Position numbers and translations under genes: made by a program
Assembly (NCBI RefSeq): GCF_045788535.1
Contig: NZ_CP074074.1
Span: forward strand, 3,348,001 to 3,412,000
Length of the DNA: 64,000 bases
Origin: Allotamlana fucoidanivorans
Lineage (GTDB): Bacteria; Bacteroidota; Bacteroidia; Flavobacteriales; Flavobacteriaceae
Reading direction: 5' to 3'
Shown: piece by piece, positions 9,325 to 18,924 of the stretch
Position numbering within the stretch: position 1 is the first letter of the stretch
Layout of the letters: each line of letters begins with the position of its first letter
The notes under the pieces: model-generated
Database searches by the model: none
Told to the model about the DNA's origin: nothing
What the model saw: the letters and a program-made list of their open reading frames with translations, nothing else

Positions 9325-10626
9325 ATGAAATTTTTGCTATTTAACATTCTATGGTTTTTATTAGGTTTTTCAGTATACGCGCAGTACAATATTGTTTTTA
9401 TTGAATCTGATGATCAAAGCAATCAAACTATTGGGGCTTTTGGAAATACCTTAATAAAAACACCTAACATGGATAGGCTTGCTTCAGAAGGCATAGCGTT
9501 TACTGCGGCCTATAATATGGGATGTTGGTCGCCTGCTGTTTGTATTCCGAGTAGAACCATGCTGTTCTACGGAAAGTATCTCTGGGATTCACAAAAAATA
9601 ACAAAAACCAATGCTCCCAAAGCGCTTCCAGAATTACTAAAAGACAAAGGCTATAATACGTATATGACTGGAAAATGGCATGCTTGGGGAAAGCCTCCAA
9701 ATGACATTTTTGATGACTTAGGAAGCATTCAGCCAGGGCAATTAAAAACGTACCATACTAAACAAGGACATGTAACCGATATTACGGGACAGGAAGCAGT
9801 AAGCTATATTAAGAGTTATAAACATGAAGCGCCTTTCTTTTTATATGTTGGCTTCAATGCGCCTCATGTACCGAGACAAACAAAACAAAAGTACTATGAC
9901 ATGTACCCCACAGAGCAAATTCAATTACCTCCTAGTGTAGTACATAATGGGCCTTTAAACCCTAATATAAAATACAACTACACCAATCCGCCTATAAAAC
10001 ATAAAACCATGAAAAGTAGGGTTCAGCAGAATAACGCCATGGTAAGTCATATGGATGAACGGGTTGGAGATATTTTAAATGCTCTTCAAGAAAAAGGACT
10101 TTATGATAAAACTATTATTGTTTTTATGTCTGATCACGGCATCAGTTTTGGAGAAAACGGTGTGGCCGGAAAAGTATGCCTATATGAACCGAGTGTTACG
10201 GCTCCACTTATTATAAAAGCGCCAAATTTAGATAAGAATAAAATATACAATGACCGTGTTTATCTGCAAGACATAACTCCTACGCTTTTAAATATGCTAG
10301 ACATTGAAATACCTCATTATGTAAAATTTCAGAGTCTTATTCCCATAATAAAACACAACGCCAAACCAAGAGCATCTATTTATTTAGCCATGTTTGACGA
10401 CCAAAGAGGTATTATACGCAATAACAAAAAACTAATCATGTATCCCAAATCTGGTGACATTGAATTGTATGATTTAGAAAAAGACCCTTGGGAAACCAAA
10501 AATCTAAAAAACACAAAGGGAGCCAGAACTCTAATATCAAGTTTAATAGCAGATTTTAAAACTTGGCAAAAAGAAACAGGAGACACTTTAGATATCTCTC
10601 CTATATTCAAAGCCTTTACAGAATGA
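9325..10626 (+). CDS. Sulfatase (family S1), secreted
   Basis: A 433-residue formylglycine sulfatase with a signal peptide ending near YAQ (residue 20), so it is exported. Metal ligands are SDD at 28-30. The activation motif is CIPSR with Cys73. GKWHAWG and MSDHG are typical sulfatase segments. The context AYNMGCWSPAVC before the motif closely matches the sulfatase at 29820 (AYNMGSWSGAVC), so the two are probably the same subfamily acting on related sulfated units. Its stop overlaps the start of the next gene by 4 bases (ATGA), which implies translational coupling with the hydrolase. Confidence 0.9.
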   Translation: MKFLLFNILWFLLGFSVYAQYNIVFIESDDQSNQTIGAFGNTLIKTPNMDRLASEGIAFTAAYNMGCWSPAVCIPSRTMLFYGKYLWDSQKITKTNAPKALPELLKDKGYNTYMTGKWHAWGKPPNDIFDDLGSIQPGQLKTYHTKQGHVTDITGQEAVSYIKSYKHEAPFFLYVGFNAPHVPRQTKQKYYDMYPTEQIQLPPSVVHNGPLNPNIKYNYTNPPIKHKTMKSRVQQNNAMVSHMDERVGDILNALQEKGLYDKTIIVFMSDHGISFGENGVAGKVCLYEPSVTAPLIIKAPNLDKNKIYNDRVYLQDITPTLLNMLDIEIPHYVKFQSLIPIIKHNAKPRASIYLAMFDDQRGIIRNNKKLIMYPKSGDIELYDLEKDPWETKNLKNTKGARTLISSLIADFKTWQKETGDTLDISPIFKAFTE

Positions 10627-11456
10627 AAATTACAGTAATCATAGTAGGTCTTGCGCTTTTATGTGGTATTGTCTCTAATAAAGTTCAATCACAATCAAAC
10701 ATTGTGCATGATACGCTTACCACAACATGGAAAGGTTTCAAAAGATTAGATTTTAAACTAGAAAATCATGAGGTAAGGCTAACTATACCTCATAAAAAAG
10801 CAACTGGAGCTCCTTGGATTTGGCGTGCGCGTTTTCCTGACTATCATAGTGACATTAACAGCTTATTGTTGGATGCAGGTTTTCATGTTGCTTACATAAA
10901 TACCAATAACATGTATGGAAGTCCTAAAGCTATTACTGTTTGGAATAACTTTTACAAGTTTTTAACCCACAAGTTTCAATTAAATAAAAAAGTTGTGTTT
11001 CATGGGCATAGCAGAGGCGGATTGTTTGTTTATAATTGGGCAAAATTAAATCCTGATAAAGTGTCTTGCCTCTATCTGGATGCGCCTGTATGTGACTTTA
11101 AAAGCTGGCCTGTTGGATTTGGTTATTCTAAAAGAAATCATAAAGACTGGAATCAATTAAAACTAGTTTATGGTTTTACTTCAGACTCAGAAGCGAAGTC
11201 ATATACCAACAACCCCATTGATCATTTACATGAATTAGCCAAAGCACAAATTCCTGTGCTGCATACCATAAACCTTAATGATAGCGTGGTGCCCCCTCAT
11301 GAAAACACCATAAAACTAATCAACACTTATATAAGTTTAGGTGGCATTGCCAGCGTTTATCCTTGCTCAACCGAAAAAGCAAGTTTAGACGAGCATCATT
11401 ATGATATCCCTAATACCGAATATGTAGTAAATTTTATAAAGCAAAATCTGAATTAA
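10623..11456 (+). CDS. Alpha/beta hydrolase, secreted
   Basis: A 277-residue protein with an N-terminal signal peptide (about 1-24) and an alpha/beta-hydrolase fold. The nucleophile elbow GHSRGG gives Ser130, and a late EHHYD segment (about 259) supplies the likely catalytic His. The start is ATG 10623, which overlaps the sulfatase stop by 4 bases; a longer upstream reading would lose the signal peptide. Coupling to a sulfatase in a galactan operon suggests an esterase removing a substituent from the polysaccharide, but the substrate is unknown. It could also be a peptidase-like hydrolase. No carbohydrate esterase family could be assigned by eye. Confidence 0.75.
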   Translation: MKITVIIVGLALLCGIVSNKVQSQSNIVHDTLTTTWKGFKRLDFKLENHEVRLTIPHKKATGAPWIWRARFPDYHSDINSLLLDAGFHVAYINTNNMYGSPKAITVWNNFYKFLTHKFQLNKKVVFHGHSRGGLFVYNWAKLNPDKVSCLYLDAPVCDFKSWPVGFGYSKRNHKDWNQLKLVYGFTSDSEAKSYTNNPIDHLHELAKAQIPVLHTINLNDSVVPPHENTIKLINTYISLGGIASVYPCSTEKASLDEHHYDIPNTEYVVNFIKQNLN

Positions 11457-11466
11457 AAATATAGCA

Positions 11467-12858
11467 ATGAAAAACCTTATTATTTTTTTTGTCATACTAT
11501 GCCATGCAACAATACATGCAGACACTTATAATATTTTAGACTATGGTGCAAAGGCAGATGGTAAAACATTAGACACCAAATCGGTGCAAAACGCTATTGA
11601 TGCCTGTACTCAAAATGGCGGAGGTACAGTTATCATTCCGTCAGGTAAAACAGTTTTGATAGGTACTATCTACTTAAAAGATTTTGTTACGCTTTATTTA
11701 GAAAATGGTTCCGTTTTATTAGGCAGCCCTAACATATCAGATTATGCCACAGACACCTATAAAAACATGTATAAAAATGAACCACACATGGATCGTTGTT
11801 TAATCTTTGCCAAAAATGCTAAATCATTTACCATAAAAGGAGAAGGTACTATTGATGGCAATGGATATACCAAGAATTTCACAAGAGAAAAAGGCGGTAG
11901 GCCTATGATGATACGTTTTTTGCATTGTAATGATATTAAAATTAAAAATGTTTCTTTAATAAACCCAGCGGCATGGACCTCTGCTTGGTTATATTGTAAT
12001 GAGATTGTTGTTGAAGGCATTAAAATTGTGAGCAGAGTTAACAACAACGGAGATGGTTTAGATTTTGATGGCTGCACCAATGTAAGAGTAAGTAATAGTT
12101 CTTTTGATACCAGCGATGACTCTATATGTTTACAAACGTCACATCCAGATTTTCCTTGTAAAGACATTGTGGTGACAAACTGTGTATTTACTAGTAAATG
12201 GGCTGGTATGCGTATTGGATTATCATCAAGAGGTGATTTTGAATCCGTAACCGTTTCAAATTGCACCTTTCATGACATCCAAGACTCAGGACTAAAAATT
12301 CAAATGAATGAAGGTGGAGAAATGAAAAACATGGCATTTTCTAATCTCGTTATGAGAAATGTTCCCAGACCTATTTTTATGACCTTCTGCCAGCAAAGAG
12401 CTGGTGTTGAGTCTCCAATGGAAATGTTTCCCATGAAGGCTATGCATGGTTTTCTTTTTAGCAATTTTATTGTTGATAATCGAGAATTAGACAAGAATTC
12501 AGCCATTTTTATAACAGGCATGCCAAACCACTATATTACAGATATTCAACTCAATAATGTTTTATTTACGGTTTCAGGAAAGGGTTCAAAAGTAGATGCT
12601 AGTAAATCCGATTTTAATGAATATACTTTAGATGTTTTAAACGGTTGGTGGCCAGAATTCCGTTTGGTAGGCACACTGCCTGCCTATGGTATTTTTGCAC
12701 GTCACGTTGACAGAATTTCAATTAATAATGTTCAAATAAAAACTATAGATTTAGACGAAAGACCTCCTATAGTATTTGATGATGTTCCTGAATTTAGTCT
12801 AAATCAAATTTTTGCCAATCAAATTCCTGTAAAAGTACCAAAGATATTAAATAAGTAG
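11467..12858 (+). CDS. GH28-like right-handed beta-helix glycosidase
   Basis: A 463-residue exported protein (signal about 1-18) of the pectate-lyase-like beta-helix fold. The start DYGAKADGKTLDTKSVQNAID is characteristic of GH28. Core catalytic motifs are NGDG with Asp196 and DD at 217-218, matching the inverting acid pair of polygalacturonases. The usual GHG motif is replaced by WAG (residues 245-247) before MRIG, so the conserved His is absent. It sits 10 bases after the hydrolase in the same operon. GH28 normally cuts galacturonans; here the substrate may be another galactan-linked unit or a co-occurring uronic polymer. The fold is well supported but the specificity is not. Confidence 0.82.
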   Translation: MKNLIIFFVILCHATIHADTYNILDYGAKADGKTLDTKSVQNAIDACTQNGGGTVIIPSGKTVLIGTIYLKDFVTLYLENGSVLLGSPNISDYATDTYKNMYKNEPHMDRCLIFAKNAKSFTIKGEGTIDGNGYTKNFTREKGGRPMMIRFLHCNDIKIKNVSLINPAAWTSAWLYCNEIVVEGIKIVSRVNNNGDGLDFDGCTNVRVSNSSFDTSDDSICLQTSHPDFPCKDIVVTNCVFTSKWAGMRIGLSSRGDFESVTVSNCTFHDIQDSGLKIQMNEGGEMKNMAFSNLVMRNVPRPIFMTFCQQRAGVESPMEMFPMKAMHGFLFSNFIVDNRELDKNSAIFITGMPNHYITDIQLNNVLFTVSGKGSKVDASKSDFNEYTLDVLNGWWPEFRLVGTLPAYGIFARHVDRISINNVQIKTIDLDERPPIVFDDVPEFSLNQIFANQIPVKVPKILNK

Positions 12859-12890
12859 GCATTTAATGATTCTCAAAAAAAGCAAAACCA

Positions 12891-14060
12891 ATGTTTAAAA
12901 AATCAGTTCTATTCGTTTTTATCATTTTTTATGGATGTATTGAGAATCAATTCACTTACCAAAACCAGCTCGACTCTTTTAAAAATAAAACTCAAATTAT
13001 TGAGCTAGTTTCTAGCGATGGGATTGGTAGAATTGCTGTTGCCCCCAAAATTCAAGGTAAAATATTATTTTCAACCACGCAGGGTTTACAAGGTTCTCCC
13101 AACGGATGGATAAATAAAACGTGCTTTCAAGGAGATACTATAAATATGGCTGCTGTTGGTGGTGAAGACCGCATATGGGTTGGCCCTTTAGGTGGCCAAT
13201 ACTCATTTTATTACCAACAAATAAAACCGCTTCATGAAGACCATTGGAAAGTGCCAAAATCATTAAGCGTAGAACCCTATATTTTAATAGAACATGATGA
13301 TAAGAAAGTGGTCATGCAAAAGAAATTTCAACTTACAAATTTCATGGGAACCAAGTTTAATTTCACCATTAATCGTCAAATAAAGCTATTAGAAAAAGAT
13401 GATATTGAAACCAACTTAAATATAACGCTTCCTAAAGATTTAAAGCATGTAGCTTATGAAAGTCGTCATGTTTTAACCAATAAGGACACTATCCCATGGC
13501 AAAAAAACACGGGTTTAATTTCTCTGTGGAGCGCTGGTATGTTTCAGGGTCATGATAAAAATACGGTTATTATTCCTTTGGAAAACAAAGGTGCTTTAAA
13601 CAACATGTATAAATATATGGGACAGTTGAATCATGACAGGCTCAGGGTTACTAACCATGTTGTGCTTTTTAAAGCCGATGGAAAATATAGAAGCAAAATT
13701 GGTATACCAAACCTGTATGCGCCTTCCGTGTATGGCTGCTATTCAAAAAGCAAAAACCAACTAACTATTGTGCAATTCAAAAAAACTCAGGACACGTTAT
13801 TTTCAAATTCCCATGCCACCGTTCAAAATAACCCGTATCGCGGCGAGGTAATTCCTATTTATAATAATGGACCTATGGATTTATCAATAGCAGAAAGCAA
13901 TGGCTTTTTTGAATTAGAATCCACCTCTTCGTTTAAAGCGCTTTTACCTTCAGAAAGCTTAAATCACTATCATCGTATCTATCATTTTTCAGGAAACGAG
14001 TCTGTTTTAAACAGGTTATCTACTGATTTATTAGGGATTTCACTAAACCAATGCTTCTAA
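12891..14060 (+). CDS. Galactose-mutarotase-fold lipoprotein of unknown role
   Basis: A 389-residue protein with a lipobox-like FYGC (Cys16). The body is beta-rich, contains NGWINKTCF and GGEDRIWVGPLGG segments, and resembles the DUF6786 group of aldose-epimerase-like (supersandwich) proteins. No catalytic residues can be named with confidence. It follows the GH28 by 32 bases and is the last gene before a 243-base gap, so it probably belongs to the GH2-sulfatase-hydrolase-GH28 operon. It may bind or epimerise a released sugar, or be a lyase-like enzyme of this fold. The role is unknown. Confidence 0.6.
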   Translation: MFKKSVLFVFIIFYGCIENQFTYQNQLDSFKNKTQIIELVSSDGIGRIAVAPKIQGKILFSTTQGLQGSPNGWINKTCFQGDTINMAAVGGEDRIWVGPLGGQYSFYYQQIKPLHEDHWKVPKSLSVEPYILIEHDDKKVVMQKKFQLTNFMGTKFNFTINRQIKLLEKDDIETNLNITLPKDLKHVAYESRHVLTNKDTIPWQKNTGLISLWSAGMFQGHDKNTVIIPLENKGALNNMYKYMGQLNHDRLRVTNHVVLFKADGKYRSKIGIPNLYAPSVYGCYSKSKNQLTIVQFKKTQDTLFSNSHATVQNNPYRGEVIPIYNNGPMDLSIAESNGFFELESTSSFKALLPSESLNHYHRIYHFSGNESVLNRLSTDLLGISLNQCF

Positions 14061-14303
14061 TAAACAACATGTAATGCTGTTTTTAGAATATCTTTTATCT
14101 TTTACTACATTATTCTATAGTAATACATAGATCTTTTACTCAATACCGTTATAAAATCCGAGCTAATTCGTTTTTTTGACCATAAGTTTTACCATTTAAT
14201 TAATATATTATACTGTACTGATTATATCACCACTATATTTACATGAGAAAAAAGTGGCTATCAATTTGAAAGACACCCTCATAATAATCAATTAACTTAA
14301 TAC

Positions 14304-15596
14304 ATGGGTAAAAAACTCCAAACCAAAAAAAGATACAATATACTAGCTATGCTTTTTATCACTGTGGTCATAAATTACCTAGACCGCAGTAATATTTCAA
14401 TTGCAGCTCCCGATTTACGAAAAGATCTTAACATTGATACTGTACAAATGGGTTATATTTTTGCGGCTTTTTCATGGACTTATGCCTTACTGCAAATTCC
14501 AGGAGGCATTATTGCAGACAAGATCAAATCTAGAGTATTATACACCTTTATTTTAACATTTTGGTCTATCGCCACCCTATTACAAGGTTTAATTAATTCC
14601 TTAGTCATTTTAATAGGTTTAAGGGGAAGTATTGGGGTTTTTGAAGCACCTTCATACCCTATCAATAACTTAGTAGTTAGTAGGTGGTTCCCTGAAAACG
14701 AACGCGCCTCGGCCATAGCTATATATACTTCTGGGCAATTTTTAGGATTAGCTTTTTTAACCCCTGTTTTAGCTGCTATTCAAAATTATTTAGGTTGGAG
14801 AGGTCTGTTTATTGTATCTGGTGTTATTGGAATTATTTGGGCTGGCGTTTGGTATTATTTTTACCGAGACCCAAGAGATCACTCTTCTGTTAGCGATTCC
14901 GAATTAAAGCTTATTGAAGAAGGTGGCGGTCTAGTAGGGTCAAAAAACAAAAACAAACCTTCCGAAAAATTCAAATGGAGTGACTTAAAATATGCCTTCG
15001 TTTATCGTAAATTATGGGGTATTTATATTGGTCAATTTTGCTTGGGGGCTACCACTATGTTTTTTCTAACTTGGTTTCCAACTTACCTTATTGAGTATAG
15101 AGGTCTAAACTTTCTAGAAACAGGATTCCTAGGTTCTATTCCATTTTTAGCAGCCTTTACAGGTGTTTTATTATCAGGCTTTACATCCGACTTATTAATC
15201 AAAAAAGGGTTTTCTGCTGAAATATCAAGAAAGGTACCTATCATTTTTGGTATGCTTCTCTCAACCATCATTATAGGCGCTAATTATACAGATAATACTA
15301 CTTATGTTATTGTATTTTTAGCCTTGGCTTTTTTTGGTAATGGGCTAGCTAGTATTGCTTGGGTTTTTGTATCGCTTCTTGCTCCTAAAAAACATTTAGG
15401 TCTTATAGGAGGTACGTTTAATTTTATTGGCGGCTTATCGGGCGTTGTAGTGTCCATTGTTATAGGGTTTTTAGTTCAAGATGGTGACTTTCGCCCAGCC
15501 CTTTTCTTTGTTGGAGCATTAGCACTTACTGGGTTTTTATCCTACACATTAATTGTAGGCAAAGTAGAACGCATTGTAATAAAAGAAAAACACTAA
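14304..15596 (+). CDS. MFS sugar-acid transporter (ACS family, ExuT/DgoT-like)
   Basis: A 430-residue protein with 12 predicted membrane segments. The N-terminal NYLDRSNISIAAPDLRKDL is the signature of the anion:cation symporter group, whose members carry hexuronates, galactonate or tartrate with protons. The ADKIKSR loop is the usual MFS motif between segments 2 and 3. It sits 12 bases before a galactonate-dehydratase-like gene, followed by a lactonase, so its likely cargo is an aldonic acid such as galactonate. A 243-base leader suggests its own promoter. Confidence 0.87.
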   Translation: MGKKLQTKKRYNILAMLFITVVINYLDRSNISIAAPDLRKDLNIDTVQMGYIFAAFSWTYALLQIPGGIIADKIKSRVLYTFILTFWSIATLLQGLINSLVILIGLRGSIGVFEAPSYPINNLVVSRWFPENERASAIAIYTSGQFLGLAFLTPVLAAIQNYLGWRGLFIVSGVIGIIWAGVWYYFYRDPRDHSSVSDSELKLIEEGGGLVGSKNKNKPSEKFKWSDLKYAFVYRKLWGIYIGQFCLGATTMFFLTWFPTYLIEYRGLNFLETGFLGSIPFLAAFTGVLLSGFTSDLLIKKGFSAEISRKVPIIFGMLLSTIIIGANYTDNTTYVIVFLALAFFGNGLASIAWVFVSLLAPKKHLGLIGGTFNFIGGLSGVVVSIVIGFLVQDGDFRPALFFVGALALTGFLSYTLIVGKVERIVIKEKH

Positions 15597-15608
15597 ACTT
15601 TAGTAAAC

Positions 15609-16769
15609 ATGAAAATCACAAATATTATAGCATACCCAATTAATGTTGGCACAGGAAGCCAACTTGTTGTAAAAGTAGAAACCCAATCAGGTATTTATGG
15701 TTGGGGCGCCTCTGGTTTATCTGGCCGGGAATATGCTGTTATGGGAGCTATTAAGCATTATAAACCCCTCTTAATAGGTAAAGATGCTAGGCATATAGGT
15801 GCTATTTGGCAAGATTTATACAGAGGTCAATATTTTGAAGGCGGACGCGTATTAACAGCAGCTATCTCTGCCATTGATATTGCTTTACATGACATAAAAG
15901 GAAAAGCGCTTGGTGTACCAGTCTATGAACTTTTAGGTGGTAAACAACGTGATTATGTTGATTGCTTTGCTTCCGTAAGGTTTTCAACTCTGGACGAATT
16001 ATTAACACTATCTAAAAATTTTGTTGCAGAAGGCTGGGATATGTTAAGATTAGCTCCTGCCGAATTTGAGCGTATAAAAGGAAAAGAGCACATTTTCAAT
16101 CCTAGAGAATCTATTTCTATTATTTCAGATTGGCTCATTAAATTACGTGAAGAAGTAGGCACCAAAGTAACCATTGGAATTGATTATCATACGCGCTTAA
16201 GCATTCCCGAAACCTATTCGTTTATAAAGCGATTACCCGTTGGAACCTTAGATTTTATTGAAGAACCTATAAGAGATGAAAATCCAGAAGCCTATCAAGA
16301 GTTAAGAAAATTGATTGATGTACCATTTGCAATTGGCGAAGAATTTTCAAGTAAATGGCAATTTATGCCTTTTATTGAAAAAAATATTACACAATATGCT
16401 AGAATTGATGTTTGTAATGTAGGCGGTATTACAGAAGCCATGAAAGTAGCCGCTATGGCCGAAGCACACTATATTGATTTAATGCCACATAATCCATTAG
16501 GGCCTATCTGTACAGCAGCCACGATACATGTTGCGGCAGCATCACCCAACTTTAGCTGGCTTGAAGAAGTGAATACAGGCGCACACACCTTGACCAATGA
16601 TCCGAAGTATTACCCTAAACAGCCTAAAAGAGAAGGTCCTAGATACCCCATTCCAACGGAACCTGGTTTAGGGGTTGATCTTGACGAGGCCTTCATTAAA
16701 ACTCAAGTTTTTAAACCTGTTGAAATTCCTAGGCTTTATAGAAATGATCAGTCATTAACCAATTGGTAA
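15609..16769 (+). CDS. Enolase-superfamily dehydratase (galactonate dehydratase-like)
   Basis: A 386-residue cytoplasmic enzyme of the mandelate racemase group. The pattern matches DgoD of E. coli with a constant offset: Asp192 and His194 (IDYHTR), Glu218 (FIEEP), Glu244 (GEEF), His294 (MPHNPLGP) and Glu319/320. In DgoD these bind Mg2+ and remove water from D-galactonate to give 2-keto-3-deoxygalactonate. Related enolases act on L-galactonate or as anhydrogalactonate cycloisomerases, which would suit an agar-degrading locus. The gene lies between the sugar-acid carrier and a lactonase. The family is certain; the exact substrate is open. Confidence 0.85.
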   Translation: MKITNIIAYPINVGTGSQLVVKVETQSGIYGWGASGLSGREYAVMGAIKHYKPLLIGKDARHIGAIWQDLYRGQYFEGGRVLTAAISAIDIALHDIKGKALGVPVYELLGGKQRDYVDCFASVRFSTLDELLTLSKNFVAEGWDMLRLAPAEFERIKGKEHIFNPRESISIISDWLIKLREEVGTKVTIGIDYHTRLSIPETYSFIKRLPVGTLDFIEEPIRDENPEAYQELRKLIDVPFAIGEEFSSKWQFMPFIEKNITQYARIDVCNVGGITEAMKVAAMAEAHYIDLMPHNPLGPICTAATIHVAAASPNFSWLEEVNTGAHTLTNDPKYYPKQPKREGPRYPIPTEPGLGVDLDEAFIKTQVFKPVEIPRLYRNDQSLTNW

Positions 16770-16783
16770 AATCTGGAATTGAA

Positions 16784-17836
16784 ATGAGATACGTACAACT
16801 TATTACATTTTTCTTCTTAAGCATATGCTTGATTTCCTGTAAAAATTCAACAAAATATGCTTCAATAGAAACTGGAAACACCTCAAATCATGATGATGTT
16901 AAAGCCAATTTTTCTATTGAAATACTAGACCAAAGAGCGCTTAAACTTCTTAATCCGAATTCTAAAATTGAAATACTAGCTAGTGGTTTTTCATGGACAG
17001 AGGGTCCTCTTTGGATAGATAATGAAAATAGTTTATTGTTTTCAGACATTCCTCGAAATAAAATTTACAAACTTAACTCAATAAATGACACACTCACCTA
17101 TTTAAAACCTTCTGGGTATACCAGTGAACAAGTAAGTGAAAAAGAACCAGGTTCAAACGGATTGTTACTAAACCACAACAAACAACTCGTTTTGATGCAG
17201 CAAGGCGACAGGCGTATTGCTATGATGAACGCCCCTTTAAACCAACCAGAACCAACCTATGTAACCTTAGTTAATAATTTTCAAGAAAAGAGACTTAACA
17301 GTCCGAACGATGGCGTTTTTGATTCTAATGGCAATTTATATTTTACAGATCCTTGCTACGGTTTGCCGCTTATGGAAGAAGATCCTGAAAGAGAACTAGA
17401 CTTTAACGGTGTTTATTGCTTACTAACTAATGGTGACTTAATATTACTTGATAAGCTATCAAAACCGAATGGTATTGCATTATCTCAAGACGAAACTAAA
17501 CTGTATGTTGCTGTATCTGATGCATCTCATGCTGTTTGGTACAGCTATGATATAAAGGCTCCAGCGCGTATTGAGAATAAACAACTATTTTATGATGCCA
17601 CGGAAATTGTAAAAGAAAAAGGCGTACATATAGGGCTTCCTGATGGGTTAACCATAACCTCTGAAGATTATATATTTGCAACGGGCCCTGAAGGTGTTTG
17701 GTTATTCACCAATCAAGGTGATGTTATTGCCAAAATTTGTACAGGTTTAAAAACATCAAATTGCACATTATCAACAGATGAAAAACGTTTGTTTTTAACA
17801 GCTAGCAGTTATATTCTTGCCGTTAATTTAAATTAG
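16784..17836 (+). CDS. SMP-30/gluconolactonase-family lactonase, lipoprotein
   Basis: A 350-residue six-bladed beta-propeller. ATG 16784 gives a lipoprotein signal (LISC, Cys19); an upstream TTG overlapping the previous stop would put extra residues before the signal. SMP-30 signatures are WTEGPLW and LNSPNDGVFD, which supply the metal-binding Glu, Asn and Asp. The family hydrolyses aldonolactones to aldonic acids. Being lipid-anchored, it would act outside the cytoplasm, feeding the MFS carrier encoded two genes upstream. It is the last gene of its operon and converges with the other lactonase 3 bases further on. Confidence 0.82.
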   Translation: MRYVQLITFFFLSICLISCKNSTKYASIETGNTSNHDDVKANFSIEILDQRALKLLNPNSKIEILASGFSWTEGPLWIDNENSLLFSDIPRNKIYKLNSINDTLTYLKPSGYTSEQVSEKEPGSNGLLLNHNKQLVLMQQGDRRIAMMNAPLNQPEPTYVTLVNNFQEKRLNSPNDGVFDSNGNLYFTDPCYGLPLMEEDPERELDFNGVYCLLTNGDLILLDKLSKPNGIALSQDETKLYVAVSDASHAVWYSYDIKAPARIENKQLFYDATEIVKEKGVHIGLPDGLTITSEDYIFATGPEGVWLFTNQGDVIAKICTGLKTSNCTLSTDEKRLFLTASSYILAVNLN

Positions 17837-17839
17837 GCT

Positions 17840-18886
17840 TCATAAAAAAGCCACGCAAACAGGAGACACTAATAATTTGGTTTTAAAAACTTGATGAAGT
17901 AAGCCGTCTTCCTTTATTTTATAAACAATAGTGTCATCAGAATCTTGAAAGCAAGCTATTAACCATTTTCCGTTAGGCGAAATATTAAATTCACGCAACG
18001 TGGTTCCTTCTCCATATTGGTAGCCTAATAATTCCAAATGACTATCTTTTATTTTAAAAATAGTCAAGGCATTTAGAGTCCTATTGGCAACATATAAAAA
18101 CTGTCCGTTAGGATGCAATCGTATGGCCGATGCACTTGGAATGGCTTGAAAAGAATCAGGAAGCGTTTTTACATTATCAATAACACGGAAAATTTGATAT
18201 TCATTTTGCTTAATAATTGAAATTTCTGCCGTTAGTTCATTGAATACATACCCTAAATCACCATTACGATTAAAAACTAAATGTCTTGGACCAAAGCCCG
18301 CAGGAATTTGAATATCTTGTGAATGATTCAATCTCAAAACATTTTGCTCAAACTGATACGCTTTAACCTGATCTATTCCTAAGTCTGGAACAAATAAAGT
18401 AGTGTTATTAGGATGTATCACCACTTGATGTGCATGAGGCCCTTCCTGTCTCACTTTGTTAATGCTTGAACCAGAATGTTTAAAATTTTGATTACACTCA
18501 AGTAACGCGCCTTCATTAGTGGTGTTATAATGAAGCATGTTACCTGTACCATAACATGCTATAAAAATATGTTTGCCCTGGCAAGCTATATGGCAAGGTA
18601 AGCTCCCTGGAATACTAACCTCATTTATTAGGCTCAATGAAAAATCTGGATAAATTTTAAAGGCTTTAACCTTAGGCTCTTTTTTCGACTCAACCTCAGT
18701 GATGGTGTATAAATATCTTTTATCTTCACTTAATGCTAAATAGGCAGGGTTTAAAGACTCTGTAGCATATAAACATCTTAATTTGCCTGTGGTGTCATCT
18801 AAACTAACGGTATAAATCCCTGAACCTTTGCCTCCAAAAGTATCTGTAATCATTTCGGTATAACTTCCTACATAAAAAACAGTCAT
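17840..18886 (-). CDS. Beta-propeller lactonase (6-phosphogluconolactonase Pgl/YbhE-like)
   Basis: A 348-residue protein of the seven-bladed lactonase family, without a signal peptide, so it is cytoplasmic. Starts with FYVGSYTEM and contains the GPHAHQVVIHPN segment and the GFGPRHLVF segment, both typical of this family. These enzymes open sugar lactones. It lies 38 bases downstream of GH43 at the end of the minus-strand GH86 operon. Together with the lipid-anchored SMP-30 lactonase it gives this locus one lactonase in each compartment. Substrate inferred from context only. Confidence 0.82.
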   Translation of the reverse strand: MTVFYVGSYTEMITDTFGGKGSGIYTVSLDDTTGKLRCLYATESLNPAYLALSEDKRYLYTITEVESKKEPKVKAFKIYPDFSLSLINEVSIPGSLPCHIACQGKHIFIACYGTGNMLHYNTTNEGALLECNQNFKHSGSSINKVRQEGPHAHQVVIHPNNTTLFVPDLGIDQVKAYQFEQNVLRLNHSQDIQIPAGFGPRHLVFNRNGDLGYVFNELTAEISIIKQNEYQIFRVIDNVKTLPDSFQAIPSASAIRLHPNGQFLYVANRTLNALTIFKIKDSHLELLGYQYGEGTTLREFNISPNGKWLIACFQDSDDTIVYKIKEDGLLHQVFKTKLLVSPVCVAFL

Positions 18887-18924
18887 AACATATTCTTATA
18901 AAAACGACAACCAAAATTTCTAGC

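Noticed and set aside
11757..12266. Long open frame on the minus strand inside GH28
   Set aside because: Entirely within a clear GH28 gene, with no signal or domain of its own.
17836..17852. Small hairpin GGCTT-N7-AAGCC overlapping the stop codons of the two converging lactonases
   Set aside because: Only a 5-base stem with no T-tract on the plus strand; too weak to call a terminator.
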